DNA from: Ramlibacter aurantiacus
Lineage (GTDB): Bacteria; Pseudomonadota; Gammaproteobacteria; Burkholderiales; Burkholderiaceae_C
NCBI RefSeq assembly: GCF_016722895.1
Contig: NZ_JAEQNA010000005.1
Coordinates: 62,001-126,000, forward strand
Length of the DNA: 64,000 nucleotides
Direction: 5' to 3'
Shown: piece by piece, positions 7,941 to 16,164 of the stretch
Numbering within the stretch: position 1 is the first letter of the stretch
Layout: every line of letters begins with the position of its first letter
The notes under the pieces: model-generated
Seen by the model: only the letters and a program-made list of their open reading frames with translations
Databases searched by the model: none
What the model was told of the DNA's origin: nothing
Program-made: the position numbers and the translations under genes

Positions 7941-9143
7941 ATGACGTCCAACGCAGCCCTTCCCCTCCACGGCATCCGCGTCGTGGAGTTCACCCACATG
8001 GTCATGGGCCCGAGCATGGGGCTGATCCTGGCGGACCTGGGCGCCGACGTGGTCAAGGTGGAGCCGCTGGACGGCGACAACACCCGGCGCCTCACCGGCG
8101 CGGGCGCCGGCTACTTCGCCATGTACAACCGCAACAAGAGCAGCCTGGCCATCGACCTCAAGAGCCAGGCCGGCCACGAGGCGGTGCTGCGCCTGGTCGA
8201 CCAGGCCGACGTGGTGATCGAGAACTTCCGGCCCGGCGCCATGGACGCGCGGGGCCTGGGCGCCGACGCGATCCGGGCGCGCAACCCCGGGGCCATCTAC
8301 TGCTCGGGCAAGGGCTTCCTGAGCGGCCCCTACGCGCACCGCACGGCCCTGGACGAGGTGGCGCAGATGATGGGCGGCCTGGCCTACATGACCGGCCTTC
8401 CCGACAGGCCCATGCGCGCCGGCGCGTCGGTGATCGACGTGACGGGCGCCCTGTTCGGCGTCATCGGCATCCTGGCGGCGCTGGTGCGGCGCCAGGCCAC
8501 CGGCCGCGGCGAGCAGATCGCAACGGCCCTGTACGAGACCACGGCCTTCCTGGTGGGCCAGCACATCGCGCAGTTCGCGGTGACCGGCACCGCGCCGCCG
8601 CCGATGTCGCAGCGCCAGTCGGCCTGGGCGGTGTACGACATCTTCGAGTCGCGCGAAGGGGAGCGGGTGTTCGTGGCCGTCGTCACCGACACGCAATGGC
8701 GGCGCTTCTGCGAAGCCTTCGGCCTGGAACGCTTCGTCGACGATCCGCAGCTGGCGAGCAACAACGATCGCGTGATGCAGCGCGAGCGCGTGATCCCGGT
8801 GGTCACCGAAGCGTTGCGCACTTTCTCCAAGGTCGACCTCATGGCCCGCCTCGAGGACATCGGCCTGCCCTTCGCCCCGGTGGCGCGCCCGCAGGACCTG
8901 GTGGACGACCCGCACCTGAACGCCGGCGGCCTGCTGGAGGTATCCGTCGCGGGTGGCACGGTGGCCAAGCTGCCCGCGCTGCCCATCGAGATGGGTGGAC
9001 ACCGCTTCGGCCTGCGCTCGGGCATGCCCGAGGTCGGCGACGGTGGCGCCGAGGCGCTGCGCGCGGCCGGCTATTCGGCGCAGCAGATCGAGGCCCTCGC
9101 GCGCGAAGGCGTGGTCCGCCTCGGCACGGCCGCCGACTCATGA
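7941..9143 (+). CDS. CaiB/BaiF family acyl-CoA transferase
   Basis: The 400-residue protein has family-typical length. It shows the N-terminal block LHGIRVVEFTHMVMGP, ADLGADVVKVEP, the nucleotide-binding-like region NRNKSSLAIDLKS and the catalytic-Asp region within VIENFRPGAMDARGLG. Family III CoA-transferases move CoA between carboxylic acids, often to activate an aromatic or branched acid. The ATG at 7941 fits the family N-terminus. The same frame is open back to 7788 without obvious homology, so I treat that stretch as non-coding. It likely forms a unit with the Bug gene 238 bp upstream and would activate the acid that Bug binds (inference). Confidence 0.9.
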   Translation: MTSNAALPLHGIRVVEFTHMVMGPSMGLILADLGADVVKVEPLDGDNTRRLTGAGAGYFAMYNRNKSSLAIDLKSQAGHEAVLRLVDQADVVIENFRPGAMDARGLGADAIRARNPGAIYCSGKGFLSGPYAHRTALDEVAQMMGGLAYMTGLPDRPMRAGASVIDVTGALFGVIGILAALVRRQATGRGEQIATALYETTAFLVGQHIAQFAVTGTAPPPMSQRQSAWAVYDIFESREGERVFVAVVTDTQWRRFCEAFGLERFVDDPQLASNNDRVMQRERVIPVVTEALRTFSKVDLMARLEDIGLPFAPVARPQDLVDDPHLNAGGLLEVSVAGGTVAKLPALPIEMGGHRFGLRSGMPEVGDGGAEALRAAGYSAQQIEALAREGVVRLGTAADS

Positions 9144-9292
9144 CCGCGGGAACAGACCCACCGGGCGGCGCTGGAGGACATGGCCAGCATCGCCGAGTGA
9201 GCAGTTGCGAGGCGTTGGTCGAGAGGCTGGCGAAGGGTTGAAGCGGCACCGGTGCGTCGGCTCCGGTGCGCCGGCCTCGCCGCCTGCGCCGG

Positions 9293-10273
9293 TCACTCCA
9301 GCTTGAGGTCGAACTGCGCCTTCATCTGCCGGAACTGCTCCAGGTTGGAGGCGACGCGCTGCGCGAGCTGCTGGGAGCGCAGCAGTTGCGGCGACATCTG
9401 CCGGTCGATGTAGGCCTTCTGAATGTCCTTGTCGCCCAACGCCGTGGCGATGTGCCGCTCCAGCTGGGACACGATGGCCGGCGGCGTGCCCTTTGGCGCG
9501 AAGAAGGCGAACCACACCTCGGCATCGAAGTCCTTCAGCCCGAGCGCTTCGCCGAAGGTGGGTACGTCAGGCGCGCCCGGGAAACGCTCCTGTCCGCCCA
9601 CCGCCAGCAGCCGCAGCTTGCCCGCCTTGACCTGGGCATCGGCGTTCTGCACCGTCGTGAACAGCACCGGCACGGCATTGCTCACGCCATCCATGATGGC
9701 AGGGGCGCAGCCCTTGTAGGGCACGTGGATCATCGAGAGCTTCAGGGCCTGGGCGAAACGCAGGCCGATCAGGTGCTGCGGCGAGCCGTTGCCGCAGGAG
9801 GACCAGGCGACCTTGCCCTGGTTCTCGCGGGCGTGCGCGACCAGGTCCTGCAAGCTCTTGAACGGCAGCTGCGAATTGACGGCCAGGGCGACCGGGACGG
9901 ACGCGACACCCGCGATCGGGACCAGGTCGCGTTGGACCTCGAAACGCTGCGGACCGCCCAATGCTTCGTTGATGACGAGCGTGCTGTTGTTGACCAGCAG
10001 GGTATGGCCGTCCGGGTTGGCCCGGGCCACCATCTCCGAGCCGATACCGCCACTGGCGCCGGGCTTGCTGTCCACGACCACCGGCTCGCCCAGGAGCTGC
10101 GCCAGGCGGTTCTGCAGGACGCGGGCCACGAGGTCGGAGCCGCCCCCCGCCGGGTAGGGGTTGATCACCGTGACAGGTCGGCTGGGGTACTTGGCGGGCT
10201 GCGCGAAGGCGGCACCGACGGATGCGAGCACGGCCCCTGCGAACAGGGCACGGCAAAGAAGGTTGCGAATCAT
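9293..10273 (-). CDS. Bug-family periplasmic substrate-binding protein
   Basis: The 326-residue protein has a signal peptide (about 1-24, ending AFA-QP), then the motif YPAGGGSDLVA (40-50) and full-length Bug lobes. A strong ribosome-binding site, GAGGAG, precedes the ATG; the leader GGAGACAAGATGAT is shared with the Bug gene at 31819-32802. It is an orphan receptor with no membrane components nearby. The gene is convergent with the CoA-transferase, and the 149-bp gap between them contains nothing I can name. The ligand is unknown, presumably a carboxylate. Confidence 0.87.
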   Translation of the reverse strand: MIRNLLCRALFAGAVLASVGAAFAQPAKYPSRPVTVINPYPAGGGSDLVARVLQNRLAQLLGEPVVVDSKPGASGGIGSEMVARANPDGHTLLVNNSTLVINEALGGPQRFEVQRDLVPIAGVASVPVALAVNSQLPFKSLQDLVAHARENQGKVAWSSCGNGSPQHLIGLRFAQALKLSMIHVPYKGCAPAIMDGVSNAVPVLFTTVQNADAQVKAGKLRLLAVGGQERFPGAPDVPTFGEALGLKDFDAEVWFAFFAPKGTPPAIVSQLERHIATALGDKDIQKAYIDRQMSPQLLRSQQLAQRVASNLEQFRQMKAQFDLKLE

Positions 10274-10642
10274 CTTGTCTCCTCGTGGTGGTGATGAATT
10301 TCCGGTCGTCGCGTCTGGTTCGTCTCGGACGCTGGCCGAAGAGGCGGCGCACCGAGCAGGGCGCAGGCGCCAGGCGAGCCCGGACGGACGAAGGAACGCG
10401 AATCATGCCTGCTGTCTTCGTTCATCCCTGGCGCAGGCGATTGTGAAAGCTCGGTTGGCGCGTGGCTTGTGAACTTCTCATGGGGTGAGACACGTGCCGG
10501 CAGTCGGCGTTCGCGGGTACCCCGCCGAGGATCTGCTCCGGGATCGGGTGAAGAACCGTGGCGTACGCACTCAGCCCCCGACCCACCGGGAGCCTGTGCC
10601 GCGTCGCTCGGCATTCCCCGCGGGGCCGGCGCAGGCGCGCCC
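10274..10642. other. Intergenic stretch without a recognised gene
   Basis: This stretch of 369 bp separates a Bug gene from a patatin gene, both leftward. It must hold the Bug promoter. Open frames here have no plausible ribosome-binding site or recognisable family features, and I see no clear palindrome or terminator. Confidence 0.5.
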
Positions 10643-11710
10643 TTAATCAGCCCCCTCCACCGCACAGGCACCATCCAGCCCCGCCAGGCCCGCCAGCTTC
10701 TGCAGGCGCGAGCGCTGCTCCAGGCAGGCCTGGTGCTGCGCCTGCGCCGCCTTCTGCTGCGCGAGTCGGGTGGCTTGTTCGCGCGCCGCCTGCAGCTGCG
10801 CGATGCGCTCGCGGATCTGGGGCATGGCGGCCAGCGCCGCCCTCTCGCCTTCCAGGATGGCGCCGGCACGCTTGGAGAAGTCGGTGCCGCCGATGTCGAG
10901 GACCTGCGGCCGCACGATGACGTCGGCGCGGGACAGCTCGGCCTGGCCGAGCTTCTGTCCCATGATGGCGATGGACTGGCCGATGGTCCCCAGCATGCCG
11001 GTGGGCGTCTGGCCGCGAGCCTTGTTCGAGATGTCCACCGCGATGACCACATCGGCGCCCAGTTCGCGCGCGGCATCGACAGGCACGGGGCTGACCACGC
11101 CGCCATCGACGAAATGGAACTTGCCGATGGCCACCGGCTGGAACACGCCGGGAACGCTGCTGGAGGCCCGCACGGCCTGGCCGGTGTTGCCCCGGACGAA
11201 CACCGTGCGCTCGCCGTCCTCCAGGCGGGTGGCCACCGCGGCGAAGGGCTTGGCAAGGCGCTCCATCGATTGGCGCCGCACCTGCTCGTTCACGTAGTCT
11301 TCGAGCTTCTGCCCCAGCAACAGTCCGCCCGAGGACAGCTGCAGGTCACGGATCCTGGACTCGTCGAGCCCCACGGCCTGCTCCTGAAGCTCGAACGCGT
11401 TCATGCCACTGGCATAGAGAGCGCCCACCACGCTGCCCGCGCTGGTCCCGGCCACCACGGCGGGCGCGAGGCCGTTGGCCTCCAGCATCTTGATGACGCC
11501 GATGTGGGCGAAACCCTTGGCCGCGCCCCCGCCGAGGGCAATGCCCACCTTGATGGCCGGCGTCGCAGGGGACGGCGACACGGCCCGTGCGGATGCCGCG
11601 CCTGCGGCCGTGCTGGCGGGTGGGGTGCTGGAACAGGCCGCGGCAGCGGCAGCGGCCAGGGCGATGGCCAGCGGACGAAGCCGGGCTGCGAGGGTGGCTG
11701 AGCGCGACAT
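10643..11710 (-). CDS. Patatin-like phospholipase, predicted lipoprotein (RssA-like)
   Basis: The 355-residue form starts at ATG 11710 (MSRSATLAARL) and has a lipoprotein signal ending in an Ala-rich lipobox before Cys (AAAACSS). The patatin domain shows the oxyanion loop GGGAAKG, the nucleophile elbow GTSAGS and the catalytic Asp in FVDGG, which together form the Ser-Asp dyad. A C-terminal helical, Gln/Ala-rich tail follows. These enzymes hydrolyse acyl esters of lipids. The gene is divergent from the MFS exporter at 11842. An in-frame upstream extension to 11830 is unlikely because it would bury the signal peptide. Confidence 0.88.
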   Translation of the reverse strand: MSRSATLAARLRPLAIALAAAAAAACSSTPPASTAAGAASARAVSPSPATPAIKVGIALGGGAAKGFAHIGVIKMLEANGLAPAVVAGTSAGSVVGALYASGMNAFELQEQAVGLDESRIRDLQLSSGGLLLGQKLEDYVNEQVRRQSMERLAKPFAAVATRLEDGERTVFVRGNTGQAVRASSSVPGVFQPVAIGKFHFVDGGVVSPVPVDAARELGADVVIAVDISNKARGQTPTGMLGTIGQSIAIMGQKLGQAELSRADVIVRPQVLDIGGTDFSKRAGAILEGERAALAAMPQIRERIAQLQAAREQATRLAQQKAAQAQHQACLEQRSRLQKLAGLAGLDGACAVEGAD

Positions 11711-11841
11711 GGCGTTCAGGCGCACGCGGGAAGGGAAGGAAGCTGGGGGCACACGCATGAGTTTAGATGCCGGCCCCGGGCGCGGCTGCCGCGCGCCAGG
11801 CGCGCAGGTCGACGCCGCAGCCTCCCTCACAATCCCACCCG

Positions 11842-13050
11842 ATGCAGAGATCCTTTTTCGGGCTGGCGCTGGTGCTGGGCCTCGTATCGGCCGTGGGCCC
11901 CTTCGCCATCGACATGTACCTGCCGGCGCTGCCGACCATCGGCCGCTCCCTGCAGGCGTCGCCGGCCACGGTGCAGGCCAGCCTGATCGTCTTCTTCCTG
12001 GCGCTGGGCATGGCCCAGGTGATCTACGGCCCGGTGTCGGACATGCTGGGTCGCAAGCGGCCGCTGTACTTCGGCCTGGCGCTGTTCTCGCTCGGCAGCA
12101 TCGGCTGCGCGCTGGCCCCGGACGCGGGCACGCTGGTGGCGATGCGCTTCGTGCAAGGCCTGGGCGCCTGCGCCGGCATGGTGATCCCGCGCGCGGTGGT
12201 GCGCGACCTGCACACCGGCACCGAGGCGGCGCGCCTGATGTCCATGCTGATGCTGGTCTTCAGCGTCTCGCCCATCCTCGCCCCGCTCACCGGCAGCCTG
12301 CTGATCGAGGCCTTCGGCTGGCGCGCGGTGTTCTGGGCGGTGGTGGGGGCAGCCGCGCTGGCGGCCGCCCTGGTGCACAACTTCCTGCCCGAGACGCGGC
12401 CGCTCGAGGAGCGCGCCAGCAGCAGTCTCCGAAGTGCCTTGCGTTCGTATGCCGTGCTGCTGCGCGACGGGCATTTCATGGGCCTGTCGCTGATCGGCGG
12501 CTTCGGCGTGGCGAGCTTCTTCGCCTACCTGGCCACCTCGTCGTTCGTGCTGATCGACCACTACGGGCTGAGTCCGCGTGAGTACAGCGTGGCCTTCGCG
12601 GCCAACGCCGCGGCGTTCATCGGCGCCTCGCAACTGACGGCGCGCCTGGGCCGGCGCTTCGGGCTCGCGCCCATGGTCAAGGTGGCGGTCACCGTGTACG
12701 CGGCCATCATGGTCGCGACGCTGGTGGTCCACGGACTGGGCGCGGACAGCCTGTGGGTCATGCTGCCCATGCTGTTCGCCGGCTACGGCGCGCTGGGCCT
12801 GGTGGTGCCGACGAGCATGGTGCTGGCGCTGGAGGCGCACGGCCCCATCGCCGGCGCGGCGTCGGCCCTGGCCGGCACCATGCACTTCGTCTGCGGCATC
12901 CTCGTGATGGGCACGGTGAGCGTCTTCGCCCATGGCGATCCGATGCCGATGCTCTCCGCCATCGCGGCCCCTGCCGTGGCCGCCTGCGCCTTCGCCTGGG
13001 GCACCTTGCGCCCACCCATGAGGGGCGCTTCGGCCGGTGCCGCCCGCTGA
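11842..13050 (+). CDS. Bcr/CflA-family multidrug efflux MFS transporter
   Basis: The 402-residue inner-membrane protein has about 12 hydrophobic segments. It carries the family signature FAIDMYLPALPTI in helix 1, the MFS motif A region GPVSDMLGRKRPL between helices 2 and 3, and VQGLGACAG in helix 4. Bcr/CflA proteins export drugs such as bicyclomycin or chloramphenicol, or small metabolites, by proton antiport. The ATG at 11842 places helix 1 at the N-terminus as in the family. A hairpin at 13064-13079 follows. Confidence 0.9.
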   Translation: MQRSFFGLALVLGLVSAVGPFAIDMYLPALPTIGRSLQASPATVQASLIVFFLALGMAQVIYGPVSDMLGRKRPLYFGLALFSLGSIGCALAPDAGTLVAMRFVQGLGACAGMVIPRAVVRDLHTGTEAARLMSMLMLVFSVSPILAPLTGSLLIEAFGWRAVFWAVVGAAALAAALVHNFLPETRPLEERASSSLRSALRSYAVLLRDGHFMGLSLIGGFGVASFFAYLATSSFVLIDHYGLSPREYSVAFAANAAAFIGASQLTARLGRRFGLAPMVKVAVTVYAAIMVATLVVHGLGADSLWVMLPMLFAGYGALGLVVPTSMVLALEAHGPIAGAASALAGTMHFVCGILVMGTVSVFAHGDPMPMLSAIAAPAVAACAFAWGTLRPPMRGASAGAAR

Positions 13051-13063
13051 GCCTGGGCTGTCA

Positions 13064-13079
13064 CCGGACGGGTGTCCGG
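13064..13079 (+). terminator. Short hairpin after the MFS gene
   Basis: CCGGAC-GGGT-GTCCGG forms a perfect 6-bp stem with a 4-nt loop, 13 bp after the MFS stop and 52 bp before the symporter start. No U-tract follows, so it may be a weak or Rho-assisted terminator. Confidence 0.35.
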
Positions 13080-13131
13080 CTGCCCGTGCGAGCGGGGCCA
13101 GATCGTGTTCACCGGGCCTAGACTCACCGGC

Positions 13132-15012
13132 ATGCTGGACCTCCTCATCCTCGGAGCCTTCGTCCTGTACAGCATCGGATCGGGGCTGCACGCGCGAGGC
13201 CAGGCCTCGCATGGGCTGGACGAGTACTTCCTCGCGGGCCGCCGCCTGCCGGGCTGGCAGGCGGGAACGTCGATGGCGGCGACCCAGTTCGCCGCCGACA
13301 CGCCCTTGCTGGTGACCGGGCTGGTGGCCACGGCCGGCGTGTTTTCGCTGTGGCGCCTGTGGATCTATGCGCTGGCCTTCCTGGCGATGGCCTTCGTGTT
13401 TTCGGCTGGGTGGCGCCGGGCGGGCGTGCTGACCGATGCCGAACTCGCCGAGGTTCGGTACAGCGGCCGTGGTGTCGTCGCACTGCGACTGCTCAAGGCC
13501 ATCTACTACGGCACGGTGATCAACTGCGTCGTGCTGGCCATGGTCCTGGTGGCGGCGATCCGCATCGCCGAGGTGTTCATGCCGTGGCACGAGTGGTTGC
13601 CGCCTTCCGTCTACCTGCCGCTGCAGGGCCTGGTGGTCGCCAGTGGCTTCGCCGTGGGCGACAGCATCACCGGCCTGGCGCCCGCGGTGGCCCACACCAA
13701 CAGCCTGGTCTCCATCGTGCTGATCCTCGCATTCACCGCGGCCTACTCGATCACCGGCGGATTGCGTGCCGTCGTCCGCACCGACGTGATGCAGTTCGCG
13801 CTGGCGATGATCGGCACGGCGCTTTATGCGTGGTTCGCGCTGGACGCGGCCGGTGGACTGGCCGGCCTGCCCGACCGGCTGGCCGCCCTCTACGGCAGCG
13901 ACGCGGCCGCGCGCATGCTGTCCTTCACGCCGCCTTCCGGCGGCGAGGTGCTGATGCCCTTCCTCGTGCTGATCGGCCTGCAATGGCTGTTCCAGATGAA
14001 TGCCGACGGCACCGGCTATCTCGCGCAGCGATCCATGGCCTGCCACAGCGACCTGGGCGCGCGGCGTGCCCCCGTGCTCTTCGCGTGGCTGCAGGTTTTC
14101 CTGCGCAGCCTGCTGTGGCTGGCGATCGCGCTGGGCCTGCTGGTGCTGTACCCGTTCTCACCGGCGGACGCCGCGTCGCCGGGGTTCGCGGCGGCGCGTG
14201 AACTCACCTTCGTGCGCGGCATCGACGAGTTGCTGCCGCCCGGCGCGCGTGGGCTGATGCTGGTAGGGCTGCTGGCGGCCCTGGCCTCCACGCTCGACAC
14301 CCACTTGAACTGGGGCGCGTCCTACTGGAGCAATGACGTGTACGCAGGCGTCGTCTGCCGGCGCTGGCTCAAGCGCAGCCCCGGCCCGCGCGAGCTGGTG
14401 CGGGTGGCGCGCCTGTCCAACCTGCTGATCATGGCGTTCGCGCTGGCCGTCGTGGTCCACCTCGGCTCCATCCAGACCGCCTGGTTCATCTCACTGCTCT
14501 TCGGTGCCGGCATGGGCGCCGTGCTGGTGCTGCGCTGGTTGTGGGAGCGCATCAATCTCCAGGCCGAGCTGGCCGCCATGGCCGCCTCGCTCGTCACGGC
14601 GCCCTTGCTGCTGTTCCTGCTGGGCACCGACCCCGAGCGCGAGTGGCTGCGGCTGGCGCTGATGGCGCTGGTCACAACGACCGTGGCCGTGCTCGCGGCG
14701 CTGCTGACGCCGGCCACCGACGACGCGACGCTGGGCGCGTTCTACGCCCGGGTCCGGCCCTATGGCTGGTGGCGGCGCACCGCCCGTCTGTGCGGCGAGG
14801 ACCCACGCGCGCCGCTGCGGGCGCTGGGTCGGCCCCTGATCGCCGTGATCGCCGGTACCCTGTCGCTGTTGGCGATGCTGGCCGGCGCCGGAACGATGCT
14901 GTTCTCGCCGAGCGGCGTGCAATCGCTGGGCAGCTGGCTGCTGGTGGGTGGCGGGCTCGCGCTGGTGCCGCTCTGGCTGGCTCCGCTGCTGGCCTCGCCC
15001 GCCAGGCGCTGA
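13132..15012 (+). CDS. Sodium:solute symporter family transporter
   Basis: The 626-residue polytopic membrane protein has the SSS-family features DEYFLAGRRLPGWQAG early, AYSITGGLRAVVRTDVMQF near residue 205-225 (the family signature region) and about 13 membrane spans, plus a C-terminal hydrophobic extension. It uses the sodium gradient to import a solute that cannot be deduced from sequence. The ATG at 13132 is preferred over a non-ATG start 60 bp upstream because the first helix follows it directly. A PRC-barrel gene follows after 48 bp. Confidence 0.85.
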   Translation: MLDLLILGAFVLYSIGSGLHARGQASHGLDEYFLAGRRLPGWQAGTSMAATQFAADTPLLVTGLVATAGVFSLWRLWIYALAFLAMAFVFSAGWRRAGVLTDAELAEVRYSGRGVVALRLLKAIYYGTVINCVVLAMVLVAAIRIAEVFMPWHEWLPPSVYLPLQGLVVASGFAVGDSITGLAPAVAHTNSLVSIVLILAFTAAYSITGGLRAVVRTDVMQFALAMIGTALYAWFALDAAGGLAGLPDRLAALYGSDAAARMLSFTPPSGGEVLMPFLVLIGLQWLFQMNADGTGYLAQRSMACHSDLGARRAPVLFAWLQVFLRSLLWLAIALGLLVLYPFSPADAASPGFAAARELTFVRGIDELLPPGARGLMLVGLLAALASTLDTHLNWGASYWSNDVYAGVVCRRWLKRSPGPRELVRVARLSNLLIMAFALAVVVHLGSIQTAWFISLLFGAGMGAVLVLRWLWERINLQAELAAMAASLVTAPLLLFLLGTDPEREWLRLALMALVTTTVAVLAALLTPATDDATLGAFYARVRPYGWWRRTARLCGEDPRAPLRALGRPLIAVIAGTLSLLAMLAGAGTMLFSPSGVQSLGSWLLVGGGLALVPLWLAPLLASPARR

Positions 15013-15060
15013 CGACGACCGAGCCGGCCTGAACGTGTTCGTGATGAAAGGAGACTTCCG

Positions 15061-15924
15061 ATGTTTCGATCCAAGCCGATCCATCCACCGCTCGCGGCGG
15101 CCATCGCAGTCGCGGCGCTCGCAGCGGGCCCGTCCTGGGCCGCCGCGCCGTCCGGCGAGGGGGTGACGGCCTCGCATTCGGCCACGGCGCGCGTCGCCGA
15201 ATCGCGCGCGTTGCGGGCCAGCCGTGCCATCGGCATGGAGGTGCGCGGCCGCCAGGGCGAGGTGATCGGCCCGGTGCGCGACGTGCTCGTGAACAACCAG
15301 ACCGGGGTCGTTCGCTACCTGGTGATCGCGTTGGGGCGGGGCACGGCACCGGGCGAGCGCGTCGCCCTGGTGCCCGCCAGCCGCCTGGCGCTCGGGCCCG
15401 CACGGCAGTCGCTGGTCTACGAAGGCCGGCCGCAGACCCTGGAGAAGGTGGCGGTCCCGCAGGCCGACTGGAAGACCATCCTGGGCGACGCCGATCGACT
15501 GGCGCAACTCGACAAATCCTGGAGCCTGCAGCGCCGCACCGCTGCCCGCTTCATGCGGCCGGTCAGCACCTTGATGGGCCAGCGCGTCACGGGCGCGGCG
15601 GGCGCGCCGCTGGGCGAGATCGAAGACCTGGTCCTGAACATCAACCAGGCCAGGCCCAGCTACGCCGTCATCAAGCTCGACCAGCAGGCGTCGGGCGACG
15701 GCAACCGGGTCGCCGTGCCGCTGCGCGCGCTGCAGGCGCCAGCCGGCCAGCCGGCGCTCGCCCTGGACACCGGCCGCACGCGGCTGGATGCGCTGAAGGG
15801 GTTCAGCCGCGAGGCCTACCAGGACCCGAACAACCCAAGCTTCATGGCGCAGGCGAGCCGCCATCTCGGCGCCTTCGGCAGCAGCCCCACGGGCTCCCCA
15901 CCCGCGGGCGGGAAGCCGCAATAA
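15061..15924 (+). CDS. PRC-barrel domain protein, predicted exported
   Basis: The 287-residue protein has a signal peptide (about 1-28, ending SWAAA) and two PRC-barrel-like beta domains: about 55-135 (RQGEVIGPVRDVLVNN) and about 165-235 (GAPLGEIEDLVLN). The C-terminal tail is rich in Gly, Pro and Ser. PRC-barrel domains occur in photosynthetic reaction centre H subunits, RimM and many stress-associated periplasmic proteins. The exported form is common in Burkholderiales and its role is unclear. AAAGGAG precedes the ATG. Confidence 0.82.
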   Translation: MFRSKPIHPPLAAAIAVAALAAGPSWAAAPSGEGVTASHSATARVAESRALRASRAIGMEVRGRQGEVIGPVRDVLVNNQTGVVRYLVIALGRGTAPGERVALVPASRLALGPARQSLVYEGRPQTLEKVAVPQADWKTILGDADRLAQLDKSWSLQRRTAARFMRPVSTLMGQRVTGAAGAPLGEIEDLVLNINQARPSYAVIKLDQQASGDGNRVAVPLRALQAPAGQPALALDTGRTRLDALKGFSREAYQDPNNPSFMAQASRHLGAFGSSPTGSPPAGGKPQ

Positions 15925-16164
15925 GGGCCCGCGCGGGTTCACGGGCGGCCTCCCCAGCGGCGTCGGGTGCACGGCGCGGCCGTGTCCGACAGGGCCGGTG
16001 CGCACCGCCGCCTACGATGGCCCGACGCAGCCTCATGCCGAACAGCGGCACCAAGCACGCCCCACCCATGCGACACCCGGCGATCGACTCCTGCCATCCG
16101 ACAGCGACCACGTGCTGGACCACCGGGCGCGTGCGCCCAGGCGCCTGGCGGCGCCGTTCGACGC

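Noticed and set aside
9144-9195. Short frame after the CoA-transferase stop ending in ALEDMASIAE
   Set aside because: It looks like a gene end but is only 18 codons and follows the stop in the same frame; too short to call.
11827-14046. Very long leftward frame (739 codons) opposite the MFS and symporter genes
   Set aside because: It is His/Gln/Arg/Gly-rich, typical antisense shadow in high-GC DNA, and overlaps two genes with clear transporter features.
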